Of a DNA stretch of 64,000 bases, positions 1-9,579 are shown piece after piece. Numbering within the stretch: position 1 is the first letter of the stretch; each line of letters opens with the position of its first letter. The stretch is from Drosophila pseudoobscura (lineage: Eukaryota; Arthropoda; Insecta; Diptera; Drosophilidae): contig NC_046681.1 of the NCBI RefSeq assembly GCF_009870125.1, positions 1,364,001 to 1,428,000 of the forward strand, in the 5' to 3' direction. The notes beneath the pieces were generated by a model, which saw nothing but the letters and a program-made list of their open reading frames with translations, was not told the DNA's origin and ran no database searches. The translations under genes and the position numbers were made by a program.

Positions 1-300
1 AACCTCCCATCCTTAGTTAACCGTAGAAAAATGCTTGGTGTGATATTTATGCACAACTTGATCAGGGGTGACATAGACAGCCCTGATCTGTTGAGCCGCA
101 TAAACTTCACGATTCCTGTTAGACTGACTAGAAATTTTATACCGTTGTTCCTTCCACTTTGTAGATCGAATTAATCCTTGCATGAACCGTTTAAGGTCTT
201 ATGCTCGGATTATAATTCCCTCTACCATATTATATCCAACACTAATTCTCTTCCTCTTATTAAATTATTAATCCTTACACACCTTTCGATTAATTAGTAA
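1..300 (+). pseudogene. CR1-type LINE, ORF2 C-terminus and 3' end
   Basis: The first 290 bases translate, with one in-frame stop after LPLCRSN, into the C-terminal tail of a non-LTR retrotransposon ORF2. Readable pieces are NLPSLVNRRKMLGVIFMHNL, then IPLFLPLCRSN, then HEPFKVLCSDYNSLYHII. The same tail (LPICRTNYADHESF, then LCHNYNSL) ends the LINE ORF2 at 56.2-56.3 kb and ([14 protein letters not shown], then LCRDYNT) the LINE at 11.2-11.4 kb, which supports the assignment. RT and endonuclease lie off the left edge. The remaining 300-380 bases look like 3' UTR without an obvious poly(A). It cannot encode a functional protein. Confidence 0.75.
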
Positions 301-589
301 CTGTAGTGGTATTTGTATTTTGATTGCATGCTTAGTTTCTTAGTGAGTTTAGTGCTAATTTTCCTCGAATGTTAGTGTAATATCTATCTTTCTTGCATGT
401 TCGCGTTTGGTTCGGCTACGCACCGCGCGTCATGCGGCAGCGCCCCTCGGTCGGTTGGTCGGGAGGAGGGCTGCGTTTTGCCTGGGATCCGCGCGTAACA
501 GCCTTCTGCTGGTGTCACACGGGCCACTTGACGGTGCAGTAACTGCATCGCCCCTTGAAAGATGCAGTCATTGCATGTCAACGTCCAAG

Positions 590-1409
590 ATGCTTATCTT
601 AAACGACGCTATCTCCCTGGCATAAGAGAAGTTAAATTTCTCTACCTTTAAACCCACGGCTTTTATTTTGCTTTGAATAAAAGCAGTTACATCATTAGAT
701 GTGAGGTCAGGGGCCAGCCGTGAAACAAAAATTTGTCGTTTTGGTGGGACACCCACCAGTGGTTTAGTCACCACAGGTCTAGTATGGTGGCAATATCCGG
801 AGGTCCGGAACGTCTATATACTGGTGGGATCGGGATGGACGGGACAACTAGTGAACTTGCGGACACCACGGACACGGACGCTGCAGACGTACTTGGCTGC
901 ACATTCTCCGAGGCGATGAATTCGGCTACCGAATCTGCATCGCCAGCAGCTGTCGTTGCCCTTGGAGTGGCAAACGAGATCAACCGCTGCACACTTGGAG
1001 TGGTCGGAGTCAGTTTTTCGGCGGCGCACGGCTGAGTGACGGTTGGCACTTGCAGGTCCCGCGGAGTGACCTTTTTGCCCCTCGGAGACTCATTCAGCAG
1101 TTTTAAACCACTAAACTGAACCTCCATGGCTAGGAGCCGATCGTATTGGTTTTTAAAACCAACGATCAGCTCCTTAAAGCCACTCCGCGTCTGCCTCATA
1201 AAAGATACCATTTCCTTCTCCACCGCACGGCATGCCTCGCAACTGTAATGCAAGCCATTACGTTTGGCTATAGCATCACACACGAGGCCAGAAAATCCAG
1301 CGCATTTTGCGTGGACTACGCTGTCGCAGAGCCAGCAGGGGACATTCGGCTGATCGTGAGTGATCTGCTTCTTACAGATTTTTTTGGCGCAGACCACAGC
1401 GAATTCCAT
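590..1409 (-). pseudogene. CR1-type LINE ORF1 (PHD-like zinc finger protein)
   Basis: Read on the minus strand from the ATG at 1409, this is a LINE ORF1. Its N-terminus is a PHD-like Cys/His finger (CWLCDSVVHAKCAGF, then CEAC about 20 residues on), followed by a basic segment FMRQTRSGF and a Ser/Ala/Pro-rich linker. The frame stops at 768. The continuation (KRQIFVSRLAPDLTSNDV) lies in another frame at 590-760, so there is at least one frameshift. The plus-strand ORF1 at 53804-54715 has the same order: CWLCDNFAHIKCAGG, FMRQTRTGF, then AIFVSRLIPEATTEDV. Known CR1-clade ORF1 proteins bind RNA or DNA during target-primed reverse transcription. Orientation is opposite to the LINE tail at 1-300, so this is a separate insertion. 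Its ORF2 is missing below 590. Confidence 0.75.
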
Positions 1410-1845
1410 TTTTATTATTTAAATATTTTCTTAAGAAAATTTACGAAGAAAAATTAAAATTTCCAAAAAAATTGGTATCAGACCAATGTGCCAGACAACG
1501 CTCAAAGCGGAATTGGTAAGAAAAAAAAAAGAGAGCAGAGTGGAGAGCGGTTATAGCGAGAGCTACTAAACAGAGAGCGCTATTGCTCAGAAAGTTTAAA
1601 GAGCGAGAGAGAAAGAACAGTTTTTGAAGTTGAGGTGATAGCGAGAGAGTGATAAAACAAAAGCTACCAGACGAGAGCGGACTGCAATGCAATACTCACT
1701 CACTGCAACAACACAACACAACACAAGCCGACGCCGAAAAATAAAAAGTTAAATAATGTTTTAACACAAATCAAAAGGCATGCACTCGCGTAATAGAATA
1801 GGATTCCAGATTGTTGTCTGGTTATTAAGTATAATTAGAATTTAG
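1410..1845 (-). other. 5' UTR of the minus-strand LINE and unassigned flank
   Basis: This stretch lies upstream of the minus-strand ORF1 start. On the plus strand it is a purine-rich run of short GAGAG/GAGCG motifs (1530-1680). Its complement resembles the pyrimidine-rich CTCTCTCTG-type leader before the ORF1 at 53804. It is therefore probably the internal promoter and leader of that LINE. No gene is seen between about 1700 and 1845. Confidence 0.4.
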
Positions 1846-2156
1846 TTAGGAAAACACCGGCTGTTTATTCAAAACAAAAGGAAAAAATGCGGAGCGCAAA
1901 ACAAAAACACGTCTGATCACTACGAAAGAGAACGGACTATTTATTAGCAGAAACCTACGGGGTAGAACCGGACCACCTCGTATTCGCAATGCCGGTAATC
2001 TTGGAAGAAAGCGCGCTAGACTGGTGGCACACAAAGCCAGCGCCAGTCACATCATGGGAGGAAGCAAAGGTCGGACTAAAAGAAAACTTCATATCCCCCT
2101 GATACCAAGAGGAGCTTGCAAAACAAGTGGCAGAGCGTAAACAAGCGGAAACAGAA
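1846..2156 (+). pseudogene. Gypsy-type gag fragment abutting element A
   Basis: The sequence encodes a stretch of gypsy-type Gag in one frame (VILEESALDWWHTKPAPVTS, then WEEAKVGLKENF), a stop, then YQEELAKQVAER. The last 56 bases (about 2101-2156) are nearly identical to 3127-3182 inside the gag of element A, so this is part of a second copy of the same family. Similarity ends abruptly at 2156, where the sequence switches to what looks like the transcription start of element A's LTR. The upstream limit is not sharp. It is non-coding today. Confidence 0.6.
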
Positions 2157-2232
2157 TCAGTTCGGGTCTGGCCAGTGGAGAGGTAAGCATCAGTGGCAGC
2201 CACCAGCAGCCCCAGCGATCCTCCCATCCTCC

Positions 2233-2575
2233 TCGGAGCGCATTAACCCTCCGCAACCTTTCTTCTCCTCGGAGCCCATTTACCCTCCGCAACATTTATT
2301 CTCCTCGGAGCGCATTCACCCTCCGCAACATTATTTCTCCTCGGAGCACATTTACCCTCCGCAACATTTATTCTCCTCGGAGCGCATTTACCCTCCGCAA
2401 CATTTATTCTCCTCGAAGCGCAGTCACCCTCCGCAACATTATTTCTCCTCGGAGCGCATTCCCCCTCCGCAACATTTATTATCCTCGGAGTGCATTCACC
2501 CTCCGCAACATTTATTCTCTTCGGAGCGCATTTACCCTCCGCAACATTCTTCTCCTCGGAGCGCATTAGACCTCC
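2233..2575 (+). repeat. 36-bp minisatellite in the 5' R region of element A
   Basis: About nine tandem copies of a 36-bp unit containing CCCTCCGCAACATTTATTCT and then CCTCGGAGCGCA. Thirty-six is divisible by three and the frame stays open through the array (2116-2730), which would encode a 12-residue repeat of the type PPQHLFSSERIH. Copies differ by point changes. The same unit recurs in the 3' R region at 7196-7424. Whether the frame is ever translated is unknown. Confidence 0.9.
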
Positions 2576-2894
2576 TCGCCCTCAACCGACACCGACCAGA
2601 AGACTACCAGGACCCGCACGCAACCATCCGCCACGTGCAGCCAACCCGAAGGACGACCTCGGCAGCCGACCCCGAAGGAAGAGCCAGAAGAAAAAAAACC
2701 CGCGCACCTACCAAACTTTGTACCTTTTAAGAACAATAAAAATAACTCTATCTCTTCTATTACCGCTCAAGCCCCGCCTTATTCTTGAACCACGAGACTC
2801 TCTTTCAGCTACCACACCCAGAGATCAAACAAATTTCTGCGGCCGAAGCGTCGTCACAGTGGCCACCTATTGCGAGGAATTCGGATTGGAGAAA
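2576..2894 (+). other. U5-like and leader sequence of element A
   Basis: Between the minisatellite and the gag ATG at 2895 there is an A-rich, pyrimidine-poor stretch with a possible polyadenylation signal (AATAAAAATAA near 2740). The LTR/leader boundary is probably near 2860, where TGGCCACCTATTGCGAGG follows GTCACAG. I could not match that string to a known tRNA 3' end, so it is not called as a primer-binding site. Confidence 0.35.
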
Positions 2895-3407
2895 ATGGAC
2901 GGACTAGATACCCAAAAGAAACAACTACTACAATTTTCGGAGAGAACAGACATCACAATACATATTCGAGAGAGGTTAGAACAACTAGCAAATACCGAAA
3001 CACGAGGAAAAAGCCCGAGAACCAAGAGCCCAAGGCAACAATCACCAAAAGGAGTACCACAAAAATCAACAATAGAAGAGAGCCAAGGGGAGACCAGGAC
3101 AGGCAGGAAGAAATCGCTATTTCGATACCAAGAGGAGCTTGCAAAACAAGTGGCAGAGCGTTAACAAGCGAAAACAGAACAAGTTAGAGACTATATCCAA
3201 GAAATAAGGAAATTAATGAGGTTCGGAACTTACACAGAGCAGGAAAAACTGGAAATAATATACCAGAACTGCCGGCTGCCGCTGAAAATATTCGTGAAGA
3301 GGAGAGAATTCCAAACGCTGTCTGAATTCATTATCATCGCAGAAGAATTCGAAAAAATAGAGACAGATGCAGGACTCTCCAAGGTTACAGGTCGCCAATG
3401 GAATTAA
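2895..3407 (+). pseudogene. Gag of element A (degenerate)
   Basis: From the ATG at 2895 the frame encodes MDGLDTQKKQLLQF, a coiled-coil-like charged segment and a Lys/Arg/Ser/Pro-rich linker. It stops at 3164, just after YQEELAKQVAER. The continuation (MRFGTYTEQEKLEIIYQNC, then EFIIIAEEFEKIE) is in the same sense to 3407. It resembles the C-terminal half of Gag in Ulysses/Osvaldo-type elements, which ends in a LADEFEALE-like helix. Compared with the fragment at 1846-2156, the middle of Gag (the SALDWW region) is missing here. A zinc knuckle may lie in the scrambled frame near 3450-3540 (complex Cys codons), but I could not read it cleanly. Confidence 0.6.
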
Positions 3408-3689
3408 CCACAAAACGACCAACCAGCATGGCAAAGAACGCAATACCGACAAAGGAGATGTCAAAGATGTGGAAACTATGGGCACGAGGCCCGAACATGT
3501 AGCAGGGAACCCGTACTGTACTGCTAGACCTGCAACAAACAAGGAGTACGCACAATAGACTGCTGCAGAAAACAACCGGAAACACACACAGGGCGCAGGA
3601 CCAACCCGCGAATCTCCTGTGGCCCAGAACCAGCTGAGCGGGACAACACACAACTAATATTTAACAAGAACCAACTTTTAGGACGGGCC

Positions 3690-3906
3690 AGGATTGGATC
3701 AAAACTGATGGAAGTAATCATCGATACAGGGGCAACAAGATGCATGATAAACGAATGGGCGGCCGAAAAACTAAAAGGAGAAGGTATCGAAGGAGTGGAA
3801 AACAGATTAATCCGTCTCGCGGATGGAAGCACTCGGAGAACAACACGAAGAATACAACTAACAGTAGAACTAGGGGGAAAAGAAACCACCCAATCAGGGG
3901 TAGCAA
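3690..3906 (+). pseudogene. Retropepsin of element A
   Basis: The frame contains MEVIIDTGATRCMINEWAAE, a retropepsin active site (DTGA), then RLADGSTRRTTRRIQLTVEL, which fits the flap and second half of a retroviral-type aspartic protease. Such proteases cleave Gag-Pol in the particle. The protease frame runs on out of register into RT sequence at about 3906. The normal protease-RT linker and the first part of RT are missing, so there is an internal deletion with a frame change. No start codon is needed because it would be made as part of Gag-Pol. Confidence 0.7.
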
Positions 3907-3918
3907 GATCTAATATAC

Positions 3919-4600
3919 AGCTCACCGATTTTCCTCATAAAAAAGAAAACTGGAGATTGGAGGGTCTGCGTGGACTACCGACGGTTAAACGAAAAAACAG
4001 AGAATGCATACCCATTACCACGGATGGACTTTATTCTAAATCAGGTTAAAGAGGCTAAATACATTAGCACGCTCGACTTAAAGTCAGGGTATTGGCAAAT
4101 ACCAATGGAAAAACAGAGACGACACTACACAGCCTTTACAGCTCCCGGGCGAGGATTGTACCAATGAAAGGTCATGCCATTCGGGCTCACAACAGCACCT
4201 GCTACGTTCCAAAGAGCCCTAGACTCGGTAATCGGACCGGACATGGAACCATTCGCTTTCGCATACCTAGACGACATAATCGTAATTGGGCCGACGACAG
4301 TTGAACACATGCAGAAACTACAAACGGTATTCGAACGACTACGGACAGCAAACCTACGCATTAACGAAGCAAAATGCCACTTTTTCCAAAAGAAACTTAA
4401 AAACCTAGGACACATGGTGAGCGAGGAAGGAATACACACAGACCCAGACAAAGTGGCGGCCATTAAAGAACTCACCGCACCAACTATACTGAAACAGCTG
4501 CATAGTATTTTGGGCCTGGCATCTTGGTACCGCAGATTGGTACCAGCGTACACCGAACGAGCAAAAGCTCTACAAGACCTATTAAAAAGGGACAACAATT
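3919..4600 (+). pseudogene. Reverse transcriptase of element A
   Basis: Read in one frame from 3919: SSPIFLIKKKTGDWRVCVDY, then LPRMDFILNQ, LDLKSGYWQI, MPFGLTTAPATFQRAL and FAYLDDIIVIG. These are the conserved blocks of Ty3/gypsy RT, including catalytic Asp residues in LDLKSG and the YLDD box. A TGA at 4165-4167 replaces the Trp expected in GLYQWKVMPFG. Near 4598 the frame shifts by one base into RNase H. N-terminal fingers are truncated by the deletion upstream. Function would be first- and second-strand cDNA synthesis in the particle. Confidence 0.85.
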
Positions 4601-6119
4601 TGAGTGGAGCGAAGCACAAGAGAATAGCTTCAGAGACTTAAAGCTGTGTCTAACGGAAGCACCAATATTGGCATGCCCAGACTTCAGAAAAACATTCATA
4701 CTCCAAACAGACGCAAGTGACTGCGGCCTAGGAGCGGTGTTGACCCAAAATGATGCGGACGGAGAACATGTAATTTCCTACGCAAGCCGCAAGCTCAAAA
4801 GCGAGGAAACCAAATACTCCCCAACGGAAAAAGAATGCCTAGCCATCTACTGGGGTATACACAAGATGAGGATGTACCTAGAAGGCTATCAATTTATCGT
4901 AACTACAGACCACCTAGCCCTCAAATGGTTAAATTCCACCGAAAGCCCATCCGGACGAGTAGCAAGATGGGCATTGGGACTGCAACCATATTCATTCGAA
5001 ATACGATATCGAAAATTCAAGTTGAACGCAGTGGCGGACGGACTCTCCCGCTTACCACGCGAAGAAACCCGAATAGCAGAAATCGTAGAATGCGCTCGGT
5101 ATCAAACGAAATGGAACCAAGTAGAGATGACACCAAAAGAAGCTACGGATTATACCATAAAACACGGAAGATTATACCGACACATACCAAGCCAAACCGA
5201 CGAAGACGATCAACCCTGGAAACTGTGCGTGCCAAAACAAGAGAGACAGAGAGTACTAACCGAAAATCACACAAACCCAGCAGCCGGACATCTCGGGATC
5301 AGACGCACAAAAATCAGAATAAGGCAGCGATACTTTTGGCCAGGGCTAAGCAGAGACGTAACACGATTCGTACGAACATGCGAAAGCTGCCAAAATTTTA
5401 AGGTATCGCAACAAGCAGCGGCAGGCAAAATGCTGACCAAAATCGCAAACGCTCCATGGGAAACAATATGCGTCGATTTCGTGGGACCACTTCCAAGATC
5501 GCCGCACGGCAACACCGCAATAATCGTGTTTATCGATACATTTTCGAAATGGGTGGAGGTCACACCGGCGAGAAGCGCAACAGCTGACGCATTCCTAAAG
5601 GCGCTCAGAGAAAAAATACTGGCGAGGGGATGTGCACCAAAGCGATTGATCTCAGACAACGGCGTACAATTTACAAGCAGAAAAACGAAACAGGTAATGA
5701 AAACGTGGGGCATCACCCAACAATTCACGGCACCATACACACCACAAGAAAACCCAACCGAACGAGCGAACCGAACACTAAAGACGATGATCGCACAATT
5801 CGCGGGAGGAAAACACAACAAATGGGACGAACAACTACCAGAACTAACCCTAGCGATAAATAGCAGCAAGTCAGAGGCAACAGGGTTTAGTCCAGCATAC
5901 GTGATATTCGGGAGAGAACTTAGATTGCCGGGCAACCTATTCGACGAGGTAACCCTAGGGTCAGGGTTCAACAATCAAACAAACCAAGAAAGCACCGACA
6001 AACGAAAACAAACAGAAACATTAGCTAGGCAAAACATGGAAGAAGCAGCAGCAAAACAGGCAAGACATTACAATTTGCGAATGCGAGCATGGAAGCCAAA
6101 AAAAGGGGACCTGGACTAA
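4598..6119 (+). pseudogene. RNase H and integrase of element A (long open frame)
   Basis: This is the longest intact piece of element A, open for about 500 codons. RNase H: LQTDASDCGLGAVLTQ, YSPTEKECLAIYWGI and TTDHLALKWL carry the D-E-D catalytic set. VADGLSR ends the domain. Integrase: an HHCC finger (H-x3-H in AAGHLGIRRTKIR..., C-x2-C in CESCQNF), then a DDE core with CVDFVGPLPRS, ISDNGVQFTS and ENPTERANRT. A GYSPAYVIFG-like block (TGFSPAYVIFGRELRLPGNL) and RQARHYNLR follow. The frame ends at 6119 in KPKKGDLD, where the C-terminal DNA-binding region is degraded. The domain layout matches Ulysses/Osvaldo-like gypsy elements. Base composition is A-rich compared with the GC-rich U element. 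Confidence 0.85.
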
Positions 6120-6905
6120 CCTCACCAGTGATTACAACAGTACAAGATACGACAACGAACAAAAAACTACGGGAACACGTCTCACAACTAAAACCAGCAA
6201 AAATAGAGGAAGCAAACAAAATAACGATGCCATCTCTCTACCTTTTCAAAAAGATGGAAAATAATGAAAATAAATTCAACATTTCGGCCCGGAAATTTAA
6301 GGAAAGGATGGCACAGGCCAGCCACAAAAACCGAACGGCAATACTACTATACTACTAGAGTATCAGGAACAAAAGTGTCAGCACCCATGAAGACAGCAAC
6401 AAACAAAACGATGGAAACCACGGCAGCGCGAGACACAAGGAGAGCCAGAAGAAACACAAGGAAGTAATCCCCACAAAGTACAGGATCAGCTGTGCGAACC
6501 AGGCCAACCAACAGGAACAAAGGGCACGAAGAGTCAGCAAACAACAAGGCACGGAACTTTCCTGGGCAGAACAAGTAGAAGACGAAGAATCAGACAGGGA
6601 CGTGCTGGACCTAAACCCCGAGTGGCAAACACCAGAACCGGAACCATGCAAGCCCAGCCAGAGGGGTAGCATCCCGAGGGAATGGAACGTTCCGCATAGC
6701 GTCGAGCTATCGGACGCATCAATAAAAAAATCAAAGCGAAACTCGAAGACCGCCCGAAACACACGCAAAGACGGTTCAAACTATGGAACGAGGAACAGGA
6801 GGTGTGCTGGGTCAAGGTCGGCCGAACGGGAGATGTCCGCATCGGCACCTGGTTCCGAGCGACCCAAGGAAAGACAATCGAAAACACCACAGAAATAAAC
6901 AGAAA
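6120..6905 (+). pseudogene. Accessory 3' reading frame of element A
   Basis: Between integrase and the 3' LTR there are about 800 bases with coding-like stretches. LREHVSQLKPAKIEEANKI (about 6170-6230) fits the end of integrase. Near 6740-6900 one frame reads TQRRFKLWNEEQEVCWVKVG and then RTGDVRIGTWFRATQGKT. The frame 6602-6898 is open but I think it is out of phase with the ancestral one. The WVKVGRTGDVRIGTWFRAT segment resembles, in place and spacing, the end of a 78-codon frame downstream of integrase in the U element (15540-15776, GVRYRLSVSTDRQEVFRATH). I know no function for it, and it is not an envelope protein. Confidence 0.4.
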
Positions 6906-7102
6906 AAGAACAAACAATAAGAAAAAACCGAAAGAAACATAAAACCAACCACAGCTGACCAGCCCAAGTGTGACCATACCCCAAACACCAACGGGCACAC
7001 TATCAGCCGATCCGTACAAACGCGTTAGGGACACACCAGCACGAAATCCGCCGATCAGCACAACGCGCTAGGAACATGCCGTAAGGATCAGCTGCGTTTC
7101 AG

Positions 7103-7140
7103 AAATAAAAGGGGCTCCGCCAGAGCGATCAGCATCAGTT
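7103..7140 (+). promoter_or_regulatory. Likely core promoter in the 3' LTR of element A
   Basis: A TATA-like ATAAAA at 7105-7110 is followed about 32 bases later by TCAGTT (A at 7137), which matches the Drosophila initiator TCAKTY. The same TCAGTTCGG is the first base-matched sequence of the 5' copy (2157-2165), which supports 7137 as the RNA start and the beginning of R. Confidence 0.55.
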
Positions 7141-7195
7141 CGGCTCCGGCCAGTGGAGAGGTAAGCATCAGTAGCAGCCACCTGCAGCCCCAGTG

Positions 7196-7424
7196 ACCAT
7201 CCGCAACATTTATTCTCCTCGGAGCGCATTTATTCTTCTCGGAGCGCAGTTACCCTCCGCAACATTATTTCTTCTCGGAGCGCATTTACCCTCCGCAACA
7301 TTTATTCTCCTCGGAGCGCATTTACCCTCCGCAACAGTTATTCTCCTCGGAGCGCATTCACCCTCCGCAACATTATTTCTCCTCGGAGCGCATTTATCCT
7401 CCGCAACATTCTTCTCCTCGTTGT
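7196..7424 (+). repeat. 36-bp minisatellite in the 3' R region of element A
   Basis: About six copies of the same 36-bp unit as at 2233-2575 (CCGCAACATTTATTCTCCTC core). The array ends within a unit at 7424, where unrelated sequence (TTGTGTATTTATG) begins. That marks the truncated 3' end of the element. Confidence 0.9.
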
Positions 7425-8340
7425 GTATTTATGTATGTATTTATTTCTCGCTCTAGCTCCAAATTAAACCATACTTCGTTCTGCCAACGGTTGTGGCCTC
7501 CTGCTTCTCCAAAGGTTTAATTTGATCCGAGCTAGCTCCTGCGCTCAGCTTCCGATCCAGTGTAAATATTATTCCTACCTCTCCCAGCTACCAGCTGAGC
7601 TTTCGTTGCTAACATACATACACGCAACGCAACCAAAGTGGCTGGCAACAAACATAAAGGCATATTCTTGCAATTATTTTTGTTATTTATTCCGTGCATG
7701 CTCAACGTTCCATAGTTTGTCGGTTTTATAAGGAAATAAAATAACAAATCACTGCTCCTCCTCATTTAACTAATTATATTACCAACAAAATAACACACGA
7801 TCCATACATACGGCACATACTGTATGTATTTATCTTACATATCTATACGTACGCATTTTAAATTAGCACATTCTTGCACATCTATATAATATACATATTG
7901 TATATAAAACGGTTATCCACCGTTTTACCCGTTCTTTGACAAGCCGCGGTACATAGCACTTACAGCTATACATACACACATGCAAGCAGTAGCAGCGGTG
8001 TAGTTGTTGGGAGAATATTTTTCGGTGTCGCACGTGACCGTAACGGAACGCCAAGTGACGCGCAACCCTGCATTTCGAGAGTATATTGTTTCCAACCGAC
8101 TCTATACATTGGTATATTGGTAGCTCGTGCCTCAATATTATCGTCCATCCTCAATTTTTGTTCTTGGTTGGACATTTGTTTGTTGATCGTAGTATTTATA
8201 TCTATATATTCCGGCCACGGTGTACTATTTCCATAATATAAATACTCGCAATAAATTCCACCAAAACCACATATCCACGGTTCGTAGTTCTGAATTTCCA
8301 CGTCGCCATTTCCGCTCACCGACTCTAATACGCGTTATCG
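7425..8340 (+). other. Non-coding BEL-type 5' leader relic
   Basis: No convincing gene. The part from about 8030 to 8160 (CGCCAAGTGACGCGCAACCC, then GTATATTGTTT, then CTCGTGCCTC) matches the order of motifs in the BEL2 leader at 25449-25640 (CCAAGTGACGCGCTACCCTG, GTATATTGTTT, CTCGTGCCTC). This is probably the 5' untranslated part of a BEL2-related element. A GATCCGAGCTAGCTCCTGCG-type stretch at 7525-7560 precedes it. The flanks are AT-rich with TACATA runs. Confidence 0.45.
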
Positions 8341-8552
8341 CAAATCCATCAGCAAAACATGCCCACTGTTAAGAAGAAATCTCGCAAGAAGTTTATGCGG
8401 GTGAGTTCGCTGAGTTTGATCCATCCACCCAGCTCCAACGGCTCAGTCACTACGCCGACATCTCCCCGTCCGGCCCCAGCTGAGCGAGTTCCGACCACGT
8501 CCAGGGCTCACGCACCACATGCGTCCTCCCCGTCCTCTGAATTTTCAACAAC

Positions 8553-8846
8553 ATGCTTCACGCAGCCCTTTTTCAAACTGTTTCGTCCCAACTTAATGAG
8601 TCCGATTTTCTTATCGTCCTCGGAGATTTCAATCTTCCAAATATTTCCTGGTCTCCATCCAAAGACTCCAACCAGATGTTCCCAATCATACAGCACGATT
8701 TCGTTGATTCTCTGTCCGACTCATCATTGGGTCAGATAAACGGCATATGCAATAGCATTGGTAGGATTTTAGACCTTGTCTTTACTACCGACTCTACGAA
8801 CACTTTAGTACTCCCGAAGACCTTTACCATCCTACCCTGGAAATAG
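8553..8846 (+). pseudogene. LINE endonuclease fragment
   Basis: The frame reads LNESDFLIVLGDFNLPNISW, then DFVDSLSDSSLGQINGICNS and GRILDLVFTTDSTNTLV. The GDFNLP motif and the LDLVFTTD block are characteristic of the C-terminal half of apurinic-like endonucleases in LINE ORF2, which nick the target site. The N-terminal half (NVRSL and ETWL motifs, present in the LINE at 54.8 kb) is missing. The frame stops at 8846 and the reading frame is broken up to the RT at 9580. Confidence 0.75.
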
Positions 8847-9579
8847 ATGTCCAGCTGCCTTCACCTGGTCCCACCAAATCCTGCATAAAGCCTTCAGCTA
8901 TATTTTGCTTCAAGAGGTCTGATTTTACCTCTTTGAACAGCGCACTTTCTCTGTTAGATTGGTCATTCCTCGACGACTTTCGCGAGATCGAGCCCGCCAC
9001 TAACGCATTCTACAGCACTGTTTTTTCCATCTTTCCAACCTTTGTTCCATTAGTTTCCCCTCTCAGAATCTTTCTGGCCCCATTTGGTTCACTCTGCGGC
9101 TAATAAACCTAAGGAATATAAAATCTCGTTTAGACAAGAAGTTTAAACTGTCTGGCTCTCAGTCAGATTTTTCTAAGTATTCAATTGCTAAAACTAAATT
9201 TTCCATTTGTAATATCCTATGCTATAACAGTTATTTGTCTAAATGCAAGCTCAACTTTAAACGAGATCCTAAACAATTCTTTAAGATTGTTAACTCTAAA
9301 CATAATTCTTCACAATATCCCTCTTCTTTACACTTAAATGGTACTTAAGCAGATAACAATTCCGATATTGCTAACCTATTTCCTTAATTTTTCAACGTTG
9401 CTACTCTGCTCCTTCTAATAACATGGCCTCTATTCTCGCTTCACCTAACGACTATCCTGACGCGCACTCATATTATCCCTTTAAATGGCACAAGTTGTAT
9501 CCATCCCCCCTTTATCGATTATGATGGCCTTCTAACTAATTGAAAATCGTGTACATTTTCTTTCTCCACTGGTCCAGAT

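Larger units (their letters stand above)
2157..7424 (+). mobile_element. Ty3/gypsy LTR retrotransposon A, damaged
   Basis: Order of parts: R-U5-like 5' end with minisatellite (2157-about 2860), gag (2895-3407), protease (about 3690-3905), RT (3919-4600), RNase H and integrase (about 4598-6119), an accessory 3' reading frame (about 6470-6900), and the U3/R part of a 3' LTR (about 7000-7424). The two R regions share a segment reading GGCCAGTGGAGAGGTAAGCA and then the 36-bp repeats. The 5' copy lacks U3, and the 3' copy is cut after the repeats, so neither LTR is complete. Integrase motifs (GLSRDVTRFVRTCESCQNF, ISDNGVQFTS, ENPTERANRT) place it near the Ulysses/Osvaldo-like elements at 12.7-20 kb. 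Several stops and frameshifts make it non-autonomous now. Confidence 0.8.

Noticed and set aside
2243..2566. Minus-strand open frame of 12-residue NVAEGKCAPRRI repeats
   Set aside because: It is the shadow of the 36-bp minisatellite. A repeat length divisible by three keeps several frames open.
2233..2575. Regular 36-bp repeats that superficially resemble a CRISPR array
   Set aside because: The units are directly adjacent with no spacers, vary by point changes, and lie in the R region of an LTR retrotransposon in eukaryotic DNA.
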